Below, in pieces: positions 10,122 to 19,099 of a stretch of 64,000 nucleotides of DNA. This stretch comes from Dermanyssus gallinae. Lineage: Eukaryota > Arthropoda > Arachnida > Mesostigmata > Dermanyssidae. The notes under the pieces were generated by a model, which was not told the origin of the DNA, did no database searches, and was given only the letters and a program-made list of their open reading frames with translations. The stretch's first letter is position 1; each line of letters begins with the position of its first letter. The DNA is taken from assembly GCA_003439945.1 (NCBI GenBank), contig QVRM01000940.1:585501-649500 (forward strand), given 5' to 3'. The translations under genes were made by a program, and so were the position numbers.

Positions 10122-10817
10122 GTGTACTTTTACCTACCTCGTCGTAGTATCCCTAAAGCACACATACTGAGAAGTTCAGCCCTTGTCATATTGCTGCTTC
10201 TGTGCGGAGACATTGAAGAAAACCCTGGTCCACCCTGTGCAACATGCGGTGGAGAGTTTCTTCAACCAAGGTCCAGAACAACTTTCAATGGCTGCAGTAA
10301 GCCATTGCTGCTTTCAAATCCCGGAAAAAACCGACAATTTTTGCAAGTCATGTTGTTGGTCCGAAGTATCGATAACAGCACATCATCGGACGTGCACGAA
10401 AACACGCAGCGGCAGCGTCAAGGTAACAGCAACGGCACCACCATCACGTGCAATACGATGTGCTACGAGGAAGTATCACACCACGTCGCATCAACTTCGA
10501 TCATGCACTTGATAGGAGAAACAGTGGAAGAATCCCAAGAGAGAAAAACAACAAATTTAAATGGCGCACACAAGGCAAAACGGGAGCAAACCAAACTACC
10601 ACGAACAAAATCGGACGGACCTGAAGTTGTCCACGATAAAGATATACCGGAGAGACCGCGTTACAGCGCTTTGTTTGTAAGTCGCCTCCAACTAAGTCAT
10701 AGTGAGGACGACATGAAAGAGTATGTCAACCGAATTATATGTAGTGAGGCCGGGGTAAAAGTGACAAAGCTAGCAGGGAGAAACCAAGCGTGTTATAATG
10801 TTACCATGTACAGGTAA
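10122..10817 (+). CDS. LINE A2 ORF1 remnant with an N-terminal 2A-like peptide
   Basis: Open frame of 232 codons in the inverted 5' half of A2. It begins at a GTG just after an in-frame TAA; no ATG precedes the 2A motif, so the true start has been lost or lies in another frame. Residues about 17-29 are hydrophobic (ALVILLLL) and lead straight into CGDIEENPGP, a canonical 2A ribosome-skipping signal. Then comes PCATCGGEF, the first CxxC of a zinc finger. Its expected continuation (SHCCFQIPEKTDNFCKSCC) lies in the overlapping frame near 10300-10360, showing a frameshift inside a PHD-like finger. The C-terminal part (LFVSRLQLSHSEDDMKEYVNRII) looks like an ORF1 C-terminal domain. 2A peptides are known in some CR1-type LINEs. 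This copy is decayed. Confidence 0.75.
   Translation: MYFYLPRRSIPKAHILRSSALVILLLLCGDIEENPGPPCATCGGEFLQPRSRTTFNGCSKPLLLSNPGKNRQFLQVMLLVRSIDNSTSSDVHENTQRQRQGNSNGTTITCNTMCYEEVSHHVASTSIMHLIGETVEESQERKTTNLNGAHKAKREQTKLPRTKSDGPEVVHDKDIPERPRYSALFVSRLQLSHSEDDMKEYVNRIICSEAGVKVTKLAGRNQACYNVTMYR
10191..10232 (+). other. 2A-like translational recoding motif (LLLLCGDIEENPGP)
   Basis: Codons 10209-10232 read D-I-E-E-N-P-G-P, matching DxExNPGP exactly, preceded by the usual hydrophobic stretch and glycine. In known 2A sequences the ribosome omits the glycyl-prolyl bond between the last G and P, yielding two products from one ORF. Here the upstream product would be a short hydrophobic leader and the downstream product the ORF1 protein. 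Confidence 0.85.
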
Positions 10818-11089
10818 GCGCAAATCATTTTAATGAACTTCTAGATCCAACAGTCTGGCCGGAAGGAATACAATTTCGACCATTTCGGGGTCCACTAAAA
10901 CCCTATCGGGTTTTTGGGTTTGGCGCTGAAGAACAGAAGCAGACATCAGCATCCATAGGCACAAAAAGAATGCGACAATCGGACAAATATGATAAAATGG
11001 GGAGCCAGAATTGTGTGCCTTGACTGAACAGTAAAACGATATGCAACGACATCGTACAAAATAATAAGCAAACTGATTCGAGGTGCCTC

Positions 11090-11460
11090 TTGTGGAACGT
11101 CGAAGGACTAGAATACATCACACGCCTATATGGGAAAAATTATTTTAATGAGTTCGCTTTTATATTTCTTACAGAAACGTTTGTAACAAAGCCCAATAAT
11201 ATTGTATTGTCGCGCCACAAGATGTATCATGGTCAAGCAATCAAAACGGAAGGACGCGGTAGGTCAAAGTCGGGTGTCGCTATAGCTGTGCCGACGAACG
11301 TATGGTCACAGGTATTAATAGCTACAAGTAGACGAATCATTGTGAAGACGAAAGACAACTATTGCGCATGTGTATACAGCCCACCTGAAATAGCGGTGCG
11401 AGATATTTTATACGACATTGACGAATGTTTGCTTTTATGCCCACACAGAACGAAATATAT
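11090..11460 (+). pseudogene. LINE A2 APE-type endonuclease, N-terminal part
   Basis: The frame reads LWNVEGL, then FAFIFLTETF, RSKSGVAIAVP, IVKTKDNYCACVYSPPE and DILYDIDECL. LTETF corresponds to the catalytic glutamate region of APE endonucleases of LINEs and SGVAIAVP to the following strand. The domain stops at 11460, where the Tc3-like terminal repeat resumes, so the catalytic C-terminal half with its GDFN and SDH motifs is absent here. In the twin-priming model this is the internal point where the second primer annealed. The start within the element is uncertain because the ORF1/ORF2 boundary is degraded around 10820-11080. Confidence 0.75.
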
Positions 11461-11735
11461 TGAAAAAAATTTAGGGCCACCCATTTATGCCACATTTCAC
11501 GCATCTATTATAACCAATCGTGTAAAGATCACATAATCAGTGATACATGCTCACAGAGTAACAACGATGACTTCCATCGACATTTGAGGTCGCGGATTAC
11601 TTTAAACTACGAGATTTCTACATTTAGCACAGCTACACCGCGAAAAATGATAATGTCACTAGCAAGATGCATGCCTTAACGAGTGAATTAAGCAGAATAA
11701 CGACGTTTGGGCTCATTTAACGGCTCGACAGAAAC
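11461..11735 (+). repeat. Left long terminal inverted repeat of the Tc3-like element (main part)
   Basis: AGGGCCACCCATTT onwards is the inverted match of about 12490-12759, with roughly 85% identity by eye. Shared blocks include TTTCACGC, AACCAATCGTGTAAA and CACAGCTACACCGCGAAAAA. The terminal 20 bases of this repeat sit at 7808-7827, split off by the LINE. Confidence 0.75.
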
Positions 11736-11769
11736 AAAGGCAGACCTCATACCAGAAGTTTTTTCTCTG

Positions 11770-12480
11770 TTGAAGCGATAGACTTAAGCTGGCGCCTCAT
11801 AGGTGAAGAAAAGGCCCATATCAAGGCTTATAAGGACATCGGCCTCTCTAATCGCAAAATTTCCCGTCAATTGGGGCGTTGTGCCCAAGTAGTATATAAC
11901 TTTGTTAATTAGGTCAAAAATACGCCGCAAAAAAAGAGTTCCGGGCGTCCAAATTCTATTTCGGAACGAAACACGCTGCAATTCTGAAGAAAACGTCGAA
12001 CTCTGCGCCCTCGGCGAGGGCAACTGCAGCGGCGGCCGACGTGCAAACGAACGTGCGAAATGTGCAAAGCTTCCGTAAGAAGACACATTGGCAAAAAAAC
12101 ACAAGAAAAAACAACGATTGACCGCTGAACGATGAAAGCTCGTCTTGACATCGCCCACGATAAAATGTCATGGACCACTGAGTGCCCACGATACGATGTC
12201 ATGGACGCAAGGAAGAACGAATTTTGTTAAAACGTCACTCAGATGGCGGTTCAGTGGTGATCTGGGCTACTGTCGGGTATTATACAATGTCGTCGATTGT
12301 GTTTTTAGACGGTCGTGTTTATATGATCTACAATGTGTGGAGCTGGCTCGAACAATAAGTTTACACCGATAAAAAAACTCAAGGCTTGGGACGAGCTCTT
12401 GCAAAACGTTATCCAACATTTGTTCAACACTATACCAAACTGCATTTTTGAGGTTATCCGACTTAATGGGAAGTTCACTG
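11770..12480 (+). pseudogene. Tc3-like transposase, internally deleted and frameshifted
   Basis: In successive frames this region reads IGLSNRKISRQLGRCAQVVYNFV, a helix-turn-helix of the Tc1/Tc3 DNA-binding domain; SGRPNSISERN, the GRP-type linker; ARLDIAHDKMSWTTE, corresponding to the segment before the second catalytic aspartate; GGSVVIWATVGYY with SSIVFLDGRV, the conserved GGSVMVWG block; and AWDELLQNV...LFNTIPNCIFEVI near 12390-12465, the C-terminus. The FSDE-containing segment expected between WTTE and GGSVVIW is absent, replaced by a 30-base imperfect tandem repeat (12148-12210), and the third catalytic segment is also missing. The gene cannot encode an active enzyme. Confidence 0.75.
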
Positions 12481-13267
12481 AGTATTAAGTATAGTTGCTA
12501 AATGCCGTGAAATTAGCCCAAATGTCGTTAATCCGCTTAATTATTTTGTTAAAACAGGTATCTTGCTAGTGACATTATCATTTTTTCGCGGTGTAGCTGT
12601 GCCAAATGTGGAAATCTCGTGGTTCAAAGTAATACGAGACCCCAAATGTCGATAGAAGTCTCCGCTGTTACTCTGTGAGCATTTCTCACTGCGATATTTA
12701 CACGATTGGTTATATAAAATGCGTGAAATGTAAGAAAAATAGGTGGCCCTATATTTTTTCAGTGGTGATCTGGGCTACTGTCGGGTATTATACAATTCGT
12801 CGATTGTGTTTTTAGACGGTCGTGTTTATATGATCTACAATGTGTGGAGCTGGCTCGAACAATAAGTTTACACCGATAAAAAACTCAAGGCTTGGGACGA
12901 GCTCTTGCAAAACGTTATCCAACATTTGTTCAACACTATACCAAACTGCATTTTTGAGGTTATCCGACTTAATGGGAAGTTCACTGAGTATTAAGTATAG
13001 TTGCTAAATGCCGTGAAATTAGCCCAAATGTCGTTAATCCGCTTAATTAATTTGTTAAAACAGGTATCTTGCTAGTGACATTATCATTTTTTCGCGGTGT
13101 AGCTGTGCCAAATGTGGAAATCTCGTGGTTCAAAGTAATACGAGACCCCAAATGTCGATAGAAGTCTCCGCTGTTACTCTGTGAGCATTTCTCACTGCGA
13201 TATTTGCACGATTGGTTATATAAAATGCGTGAAATGTAAGAAAAATAGGTGGCCCTATATTTTTTCA
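12252..13267 (+). repeat. Tandem duplication of the right half of the Tc3-like element
   Basis: 12252-12759 and 12760-13267 are direct repeats of about 508 bp, differing at only a few positions (for example a lost G at 12798 and A to G near 13205). The junction lies where TTTTTTCAG of the terminus meets TTCAGTGG of the transposase, sharing the microhomology TTCAG. High identity makes this one of the most recent events in the region. Confidence 0.9.
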
Positions 13268-13274
13268 GGGACTG

Positions 13275-13392
13275 TGTATGAGGATCCCTCTTTATGAATG
13301 AGTGTGTAATTTGCTCACTGTGTTACTCTCCAAGTGATGCTTGTGAAGTGTTCTGTGTATTTCATGTTAACAGACGTCATTACATCAAGGGC
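13275..13392. other. Unassigned DNA right of the Tc3-like element
   Basis: No recognisable element or ORF; presumed older flanking sequence into which the transposon jumped. Confidence 0.4.
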
Positions 13393-13835
13393 TCAGATCC
13401 GTTTTTCGGAGCAAGGAAAGGGCCGCCGATAAAATAATTGTATAGAGCATTTTCGTGCACAATGAATTACAACGCACTTCGCCACTGACAGCTTCAGATC
13501 AAGAAAGACACACCGCCTGTAAACGTAATTTACCGTGTTCTGTAGTTTACTGCAGTCTGTTAGACAGCGCCTCGAGAACTTTACGTACATATCGAGATCC
13601 CAAGCTGCTTGAACACAACTGAAGGCATTCCATCTGGGGTATCGCTTATTATAAATTTCAAGCCCCCTAAATGTTTCAACAGGTTTTCCAATGTGACGTC
13701 GACATTGTTCACAATCTCTAGTTCACAACCTGAGCGTACATAACCACCTAACGCATGCCTACATCCGAACCCCGCAGATGCAATGCATTTACCGATCGAT
13801 AGGTTTATGCAAATGTGTTTTTGATCAATTCTCAA
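13393..13835 (-). pseudogene. LINE family C fragment C1 with the RT core deleted
   Basis: The minus strand gives LGGLKFIISDTPDGMPSVVFKQLGISICT, the PDGxP block at the start of the RT domain. After a frame change follow YVKFSRRCLTDCSKL and LDLKLSVAKCVVIHCARK, the block downstream of the catalytic YADD in RTs. Everything between, including both catalytic aspartate motifs, is gone. It is assigned to family C because the neighbouring copies are of that type; sequence overlap is too small to prove it. Confidence 0.55.
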
Positions 13836-14029
13836 TCAACAAATTAACCATCGGGACGCAGATTCAATTAAATATAAGTGCTTGATTATTGTTTTCAAAG
13901 GGTAGTGAGTTATATACATGGTTATTCACAAAAACCCTGTATTTAATACATACAATGCACAATACAAGAGACATAAAGAACAATTTACCATATAATAGGG
14001 CGCAATACTATCATTGCGTGATATATGTA

Positions 14030-15420
14030 ATAGTAAAGTTTATAATATTATATCTCTAGTTTATGGTTCTTAACATTTTCGTCATGCGCCACGAAAACAA
14101 ATTGTTGATTCGGTCAGATCCTTTGACGATGTGGTTTGAGTACTGCGCAGATTGTTGTTGCGAATATGAAAAAATATGGCAAGTCTATTCGACTAAGAGT
14201 TTCGTGCGTACATTTTAAATCTGCTCTCGAGTGTCGTTCTAATATAGTTAGTAAGTCGAGACTGCTACGCTCTATCTTACATCTCAATGCAACACGTCGA
14301 AGGTATTTAGACTTAACTTTTTCAATTGCATCAATATGCTTCTTCAAATACGGCTGCCAGACTTCACAGCTGTAGATGAAATTGGCAATTACAAGGCTAT
14401 AAAGGCGATCATGGAACATTATACATTCGATAATGAAACAACAGAATATCATATTACATATAAGACTAGCAGGTTGAATAGTTTGCGTGATGCAAATGTT
14501 AAAATTTAGCTCCGGTGTTACCGTTACCCCAAGATCGCATATGCTGTTTACTCTGGGTATCTCTTGTCAATCAAGTGTGTAAGCGTGGTTCTCCTTCAGG
14601 CACACAACTGCGCATATAGGGACCGAAATTATCATATCATTTTTGGCGCCCCAATCACAGATAGAGTCTTCAGATTGTTCTCTGTAATATCTCCCTCTCG
14701 GCCTTTGTGCCAGATGGCCCATAAAGTTTAAGGTCATCTGCGTAAAGTTTGTGCTTAAGGGTTTCGGGTATAACGTTTTTAAGATCTAAGATGCATATTC
14801 AGAATAATAATGGGCCTAGACATTATCAATGAGGCACGTCCGAAGGACTCATCCCTACCGACTAAAACTGCTGTTGACCCACACACAAAACCTCCGATTC
14901 GTTATATAACTTGATATCCATAAAACAGTGTGCTTGTCTACATTTAGGTCATTTGGTTTCTGTAGAAGTTTAAAATGGTTTACTCTGTCAAATGCTTTAG
15001 AAAAATCAAAGTAAAAACAATCAAATTGTTTCTTTTTGTTAATATAAATGGCCCAATCTTGGACCATTTCAACTAGTTGCGTTGCTGCGGATTTGCCCTT
15101 AGAAAGCCATGTTGCTGCTCGTCAAGCACTCCCTCAGATTGCATGAAGTTAAATATATGGTCCTTAAGTAATTTTTCAAATAATATACACACTATTGATG
15201 ATTGTCACAGGTCTATAGTTATCAAAATTCGACTTAGATCCTTTTTTTATGAACAGGCGTAACGGACGGATTGTCGGAAAAAATCAGGCACAACGCCATC
15301 TTCGTAGGACCTAGCATAAATAATTGAGAGTGGCTCAGTTATAACATGCGCCACTTTTTTTTAATAAAATAATGGAGGTGTACAGACCGAGGTGAGGCTA
15401 CATTTGGATGGGAGTTGACT
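14030..15420 (-). pseudogene. LINE family C copy C2 (RT remnant)
   Basis: On the minus strand: around 15200 the QYGF-type region is degraded; 14855-15067 encodes WAIYINKKKQFDCFYFDFSK with FDFSKAFDRVNH carrying the first catalytic aspartate; near 14725 the minus strand reads KLYADDLKLYG, the second catalytic motif; and 14114-14452 encodes VIANFIYSCEVWQPYLKKHI and DAIEKVKSKYLRRV, the connection region after the thumb. Stops and frameshifts separate the pieces. The left end at about 14030 is AT-rich and matches the left end of C3. Motif style fits a CR1/Jockey-group LINE different from family A. Confidence 0.75.
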
Positions 15421-15479
15421 TATTTTCTTTAAGATAATATATTCCGACACAAATAAATATGGACACTTTGATGACGTTG

Positions 15480-16235
15480 TACAGTGGTGCAGTTTATAAT
15501 ATTATACCATGAACCGATTCTCGCCATGCGTCAGGAAAACATGTTTGTTGACTCAGCCAGATCGTGAAATTGTTTCTTACGATACGGTTTGAGTAGTGCG
15601 CATATTGTTATTGCGAATAATGCAGAAAGTCTATTAGTCTGAGAGATCTGTGCCACATTTTGAAATCTGCCCTCGGGTGCCGTTCTGACACAAATTCAAG
15701 AATGCTGCACTCTACCTCACATCTCAACGCAACGTGTTATCTAATTTGGACTGAACTTTTTCAATTGCATCAATATGTTTCTTCAAGTACGGCTGCAAAA
15801 CTTAATACAGCTATAAGTGCATTTAGGTAGTTTTAGTAAACAATTTTTGTATAAAGAGGGACATAAAACCTTGGTTATTTAATAATAACACAACGAAATC
15901 TCAAACAACATATAGAACTAGCAGATTGAATTGCGTATGTGATGTGAATGTTATAGGTGAATTATGGAATTCAGCTCTGGTATTACCTTTACCCAATATC
16001 GTAAATGTTGTTTTTTCTGGGTATATCTTTTTTATCAAGTGTGGTCCTTCTTCACACAAACAACAGTGCTCTTGGGACCAATATTATCATATTGTTTTTA
16101 ATGCACCTATCGGAGACAGAGTCAGTTTTTCTCTGAATGAGTTTTCTTTCATTTTCTGTGCCAGATAGCCCACACATTTTAACACCATCTGCGTAGTGTT
16201 TATGTTTTTATTTAGGGCATTTTTGGTACATGCAC
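15480..16235 (-). pseudogene. LINE family C copy C3, a second copy of the C2 3' part
   Basis: Aligns by eye with 14030-14790 over its whole length (shared TTTATAATATTATA, TTGAGTA.TGCGCA, TCAATTGCATCAATATG and a CATCTGCGTA block on the plus strand). It covers the thumb/connection region through the ADD motif and is more decayed than C2, with no open frame over 60 codons in the sense direction. The two copies lie in direct orientation 1.45 kb apart. Confidence 0.7.
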
Positions 16236-16239
16236 ATGC

Positions 16240-17745
16240 GCCACTAGCAGCCTGCGTGACTAGTGTGAGACTCGCAAACCCACTAAACCCGGATTCCTCC
16301 CCACTTCCCCAGGCTCGGTATTACTTTGGCATTACATTGAAGCCGTGGGAGAATACGCGTTTAACGTAGCAGGCTTTCAGCTTGTATTTTTTAAAGGGGG
16401 GAAATGCTTGTACGCACGCCCGCTGGTATTAATGGCGGGCAGTAAGGGGCTCAACGCCCTCTTGGAATTGTAAAGCAGTACTTTGAAACCAGGACGGGGG
16501 GGCCTCGTGCTCAACCCTCCCCTGAGCCGGGGAGAGATGGGACTGATCCACGTTCCAGTCTGGTCCTCCAGGCTTCTTCGCATCACGTCTTTTCCCTCAT
16601 GACAGAGTTGAGATATTGGATTCCGTTCATCCAGTCAGCGGCGGAGGAGTGCATGCGAGACACGATCTTTGCCGTTCTCTGTCCAGCCCCTTTTTAACCT
16701 GAGTTGTGGCAACGTCGAGAGAACGAGGGACAGTCGGCGACTGTGTGATCTACCGTGTCCGGGAGACCGGAGTCACATAGGACGCAGATGGCCGTCTGGA
16801 ATTTTCCTATTCTCTGCATGTAGACCTGAACCTGGCCATGACACGTCAGAGCCTGGGTGGCGAAGTACGTGAGCGGTCCCGGTGTCGGGCCTCCGTACCA
16901 GGCTTGTAAATCCGGGATGAGGCTGCGGGTCACATACCCCGCAAGTCGCTATAAAGGGTGTTGACCCACGTGGAGGCCCAGTCGTGGAGGGTAAAATCCT
17001 TCGCCTGAGTTCAGGTGAGATCTTCATCCAGGTTCTGCTTGGCACGCTTGACCGCGAGTAGGTCCCACGGGAGATGACGCGATAGCACCAGCAAGACGTT
17101 CGTACTAGCGGTCTTCTAGAGCTCTCATAATGATGCCCCAGTTTACCGTATTAAACAAGTTCTTGATGTTCAACAAAATAAGCAGAACATAGTTACGTGT
17201 CCCACGCGACGCGGTTGCCTCTTGCCCCGCGTGTTGGAAGATGTGCGATTACGTCAAGGGTGGAACAATCTCGCCGAAACCCGTATTGGGACTCCTCCTC
17301 TCTTCAAGTGCCGCGTTGAGTCTGTCCAGGAATACGTATTCCACTAATTTGGCCGCCGCGTCGAGGAGCCACATAGGTATACGAGAGTGGAGTACCCGAG
17401 CCCAATGAAGTCTTAGGAAAGAGTTCGAGGAGGCCTTCTACCTCTTGGGAAAGCGCCTTTCTCGTAGAAGGCGTGTAACTAGATGAGCCAGGACCTTGGG
17501 GTGTTTTGTCGCTATGAGTTTTTCGATATCCGGAGGCGCTCCGTCGGGCTCGGGGGACTTTCCGGGGGTAAGACGCTCGGTTCTCCTTAGTATGTCCTCA
17601 TCGGTCACTAGGGGAATCTGGTCCAGGTCGACGTCGTATAACGCGGGGGCTCCGGGGGTTGTGTGAGGGAAAAAGCCGAGAGACTAGGGTACCAATCTCC
17701 TGTGCGGGGAGTGGGTGAGGGAGGACTCTAAGGCGGCTCGTTACT
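16240..17745 (-). pseudogene. R1-like LINE copy B2, heavily degraded
   Basis: The minus strand holds, from the right, an entry segment near 17530-17620 (VTDEDILRRTERL, then PGKSPEPDGAPPDIEKL), scattered RT pieces at 17100-17500, SLIPDLQAWYGG with LTYFATQALTCHGQ at 16800-16930, and a C-terminal knuckle CVLCDSGLPDTVDHTVADC near 16730. The same blocks occur in copy B3 (SILPDLKKWY, LLTGHGACFQQYLHRIGK, CRMCNSGEPDDVRH). The 3' UTR at 16240-16380 carries the T-arm-like motif at 16261-16288 and a CCCCAGGCTCGG...GGCATTAC block also seen at 53420 and 60250. Confidence 0.75.
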
Positions 17746-17890
17746 ATCTGTTTAAATCGCTCAGAGTATGGTGAAATAGTAGAAAGGTAGCATGGGGGAG
17801 TACTTTGATTACAAGCCAATTTATACCTATCATTGCAGACGTAGCTTTTGCTTCTGTCTGCTCGATATGTCTGCTAAAAAGATCCTGTAG

Positions 17891-17902
17891 GTTAGTGGGA
17901 CG
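17891..17902. repeat. Left target-site duplication of retroposon E1 (GTTAGTGGGACG)
   Basis: Twelve bases, repeated without mismatch at 18345-18356. Family A sequence is continuous once the intervening DNA is removed (compare GTTAGTGTGACGCCTAGATACGA in A4). Confidence 0.9.
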
Positions 17903-18344
17903 TGGAATACATCCTGTGTTCGACCCAAACATGGGAATTAGGAGCGGAAGTTGCACAGGAAGTGCTAAAAACAAAGCACAGAAGATGCAAGGAGAGACAG
18001 AATCTTTTTGAGGCCAGCACGGCTGAAGAAAGCGCAACTTTGAATCAAACGGGTTCGCAAGGGCTGAGACAAAGTGCGCTTGACAGGTGGGGGAACCCAT
18101 GAGTGACCCCGGCCAATTGATCCGATAGGGCACTCGCCACTTCTCCTGATGGCCCATAGCACTGTTCTATGGAGATCTGGGCCATCAGAGAGTGAAGTTT
18201 AAGGGGGGAAGTGCGTTTAGTGGGTATGGGTCTCAGCGGCGTAACATCCATCCGCTGGGGTCGAGTCCCACACAGCTCGAGATGGAAAGTCCTACTTGTA
18301 GCAGTAGTGCGTAACTGCATTTAACCCTCCTCCACAAAAAAAAA
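17903..18344 (+). mobile_element. Short poly-A retroposon E1
   Basis: A 442-bp insertion ending in an A9 tail (18336-18344), flanked by a perfect 12-bp duplication. The last 250 bases match the reverse complement of 23830-24090 (shared CACTCGCCACTTCTCCTGATGGCCCATAG and GAGATGGAAAGT). The 3' region includes a motif related to the T-arm-like hairpin of R1-like elements (18216-18240) and a TCGAGTCCCACACAG string. No protein domain is recognisable, so it is either a SINE or a truncated LINE 3' end. The TSD and tail show movement by target-primed reverse transcription. Confidence 0.75.
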
Positions 18345-18540
18345 GTTAGTGGGACGCCTAGATACGAAAGTATGGGTAACTAATTTAAGTGGTTCTCCAT
18401 ATACCGATAGACTATGATCCCTAGCCGCGTATGACCCTCCTCTGCTAAAGCACAAGACCATTAAGTTTTCTTCATTGTTCTTGAACTTGTTTTCTTCGCA
18501 CCAATTGGCAGTTTTGTTGTAGGCAAAACGGTAAATGGTT

Positions 18541-18831
18541 TGTGGCGGCGCGGTCTAGGGGATTAGTGCGTTAGTCATGGTTGTCACTTACCGGGGTGTC
18601 GCCGGTACGATCCCTGTTGTTAATCGAATTTTCTTTGAGCGATGCTCATAGAGAATAGATGATAAACCATAACGCTGAAAGCCAGCGGCCATGCTGCCAC
18701 AAGGACTGCTGGGGAAACCCTAGGTACTCCTTCATGTCCGGCTCTCGGTACATTAAAGGTATACCTCAGGTTAAGTTCCAAGCCCGTATGGGACAAAGGT
18801 TAGTCTACAATGAAAAACAGCCTCCTTAAAA
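18541..18831 (+). mobile_element. tRNA-derived SINE family 2, copy 1
   Basis: GTGGCGGCGCGGTCTAGGGGATTAG followed by a GTACGATCCCTGTTGTTAATCGAATTTTC block and a tail TCCTTAAAAAAT. Copy 2 at 21323-21545 keeps a better B-box (TGTTCGACTCCC). This copy carries about 120 extra internal bases. AAATGGTTT before and AAATGTTT after could be the target duplication. Confidence 0.6.
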
Positions 18832-19099
18832 AATGTTTAACTTAATTAAAACTGTAGATGATTACTAGATTTGCTAAAAATACTAGATTGTCGGCATAAA
18901 ATGCAAAATAGGCTCTAAGGTTACGCAGTCAATCGGCACGTCCAGTATACAGAATAAGAGGAAAATAAATGGACTAGTCGAATCTCCTTGGGTTACCCTG
19001 ATAGTTTGTGTTACGAGCGTTAGTATATAGTGGTGTCTATTAAACGGTCCAAGTACAAATTATCACAGGTAAATTTGCTAATTGTCACGTATCTCCTAC

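Larger units (their letters stand above)
7828..11460 (-). mobile_element. LINE family A copy A2 with an inverted 5' segment (twin-priming structure)
   Basis: On the minus strand, from about 10000 down to 7828, lies the 3' half of a family A element: linker, RT and C-terminal CCHC. From about 10050 to 11460 the 5' half (5' UTR, ORF1, start of the endonuclease) lies on the plus strand. The two halves are head to head. The Tc3 terminal repeat is interrupted exactly at the outer ends, with TGAAAAAATATA at 7815-7826 and TGAAAAAAATTTA at 11461-11473 as the probable target duplication. The exact internal junction, near 10000-10100, could not be fixed by eye. Confidence 0.75.
7806..13274 (+). mobile_element. 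Tc3-like DNA transposon, decayed, interrupted by a LINE and partly duplicated
   Basis: The left terminus is at 7806-7827 (TA then CAGTCCCTGAAAAAATATA) and the right terminus at 13255-13274 is its reverse complement, ending CAGGGACTG. The left terminal repeat is split by a 3.6-kb LINE and resumes at 11461. The region 11461-11735 matches the reverse complement of about 12490-12759, so the terminal repeats are roughly 265 bp, long as in Tc3 of C. elegans. The right-hand flank reads TG where TA is expected, probably a later substitution. Between the repeats lies a broken transposase gene. Confidence 0.75.

Noticed and set aside
16377..16586. Open frames around 16377-16872 suggesting a small gene
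   Set aside because: They lie inside the R1-like LINE B2 C-terminal and 3' region and are fragments of it.
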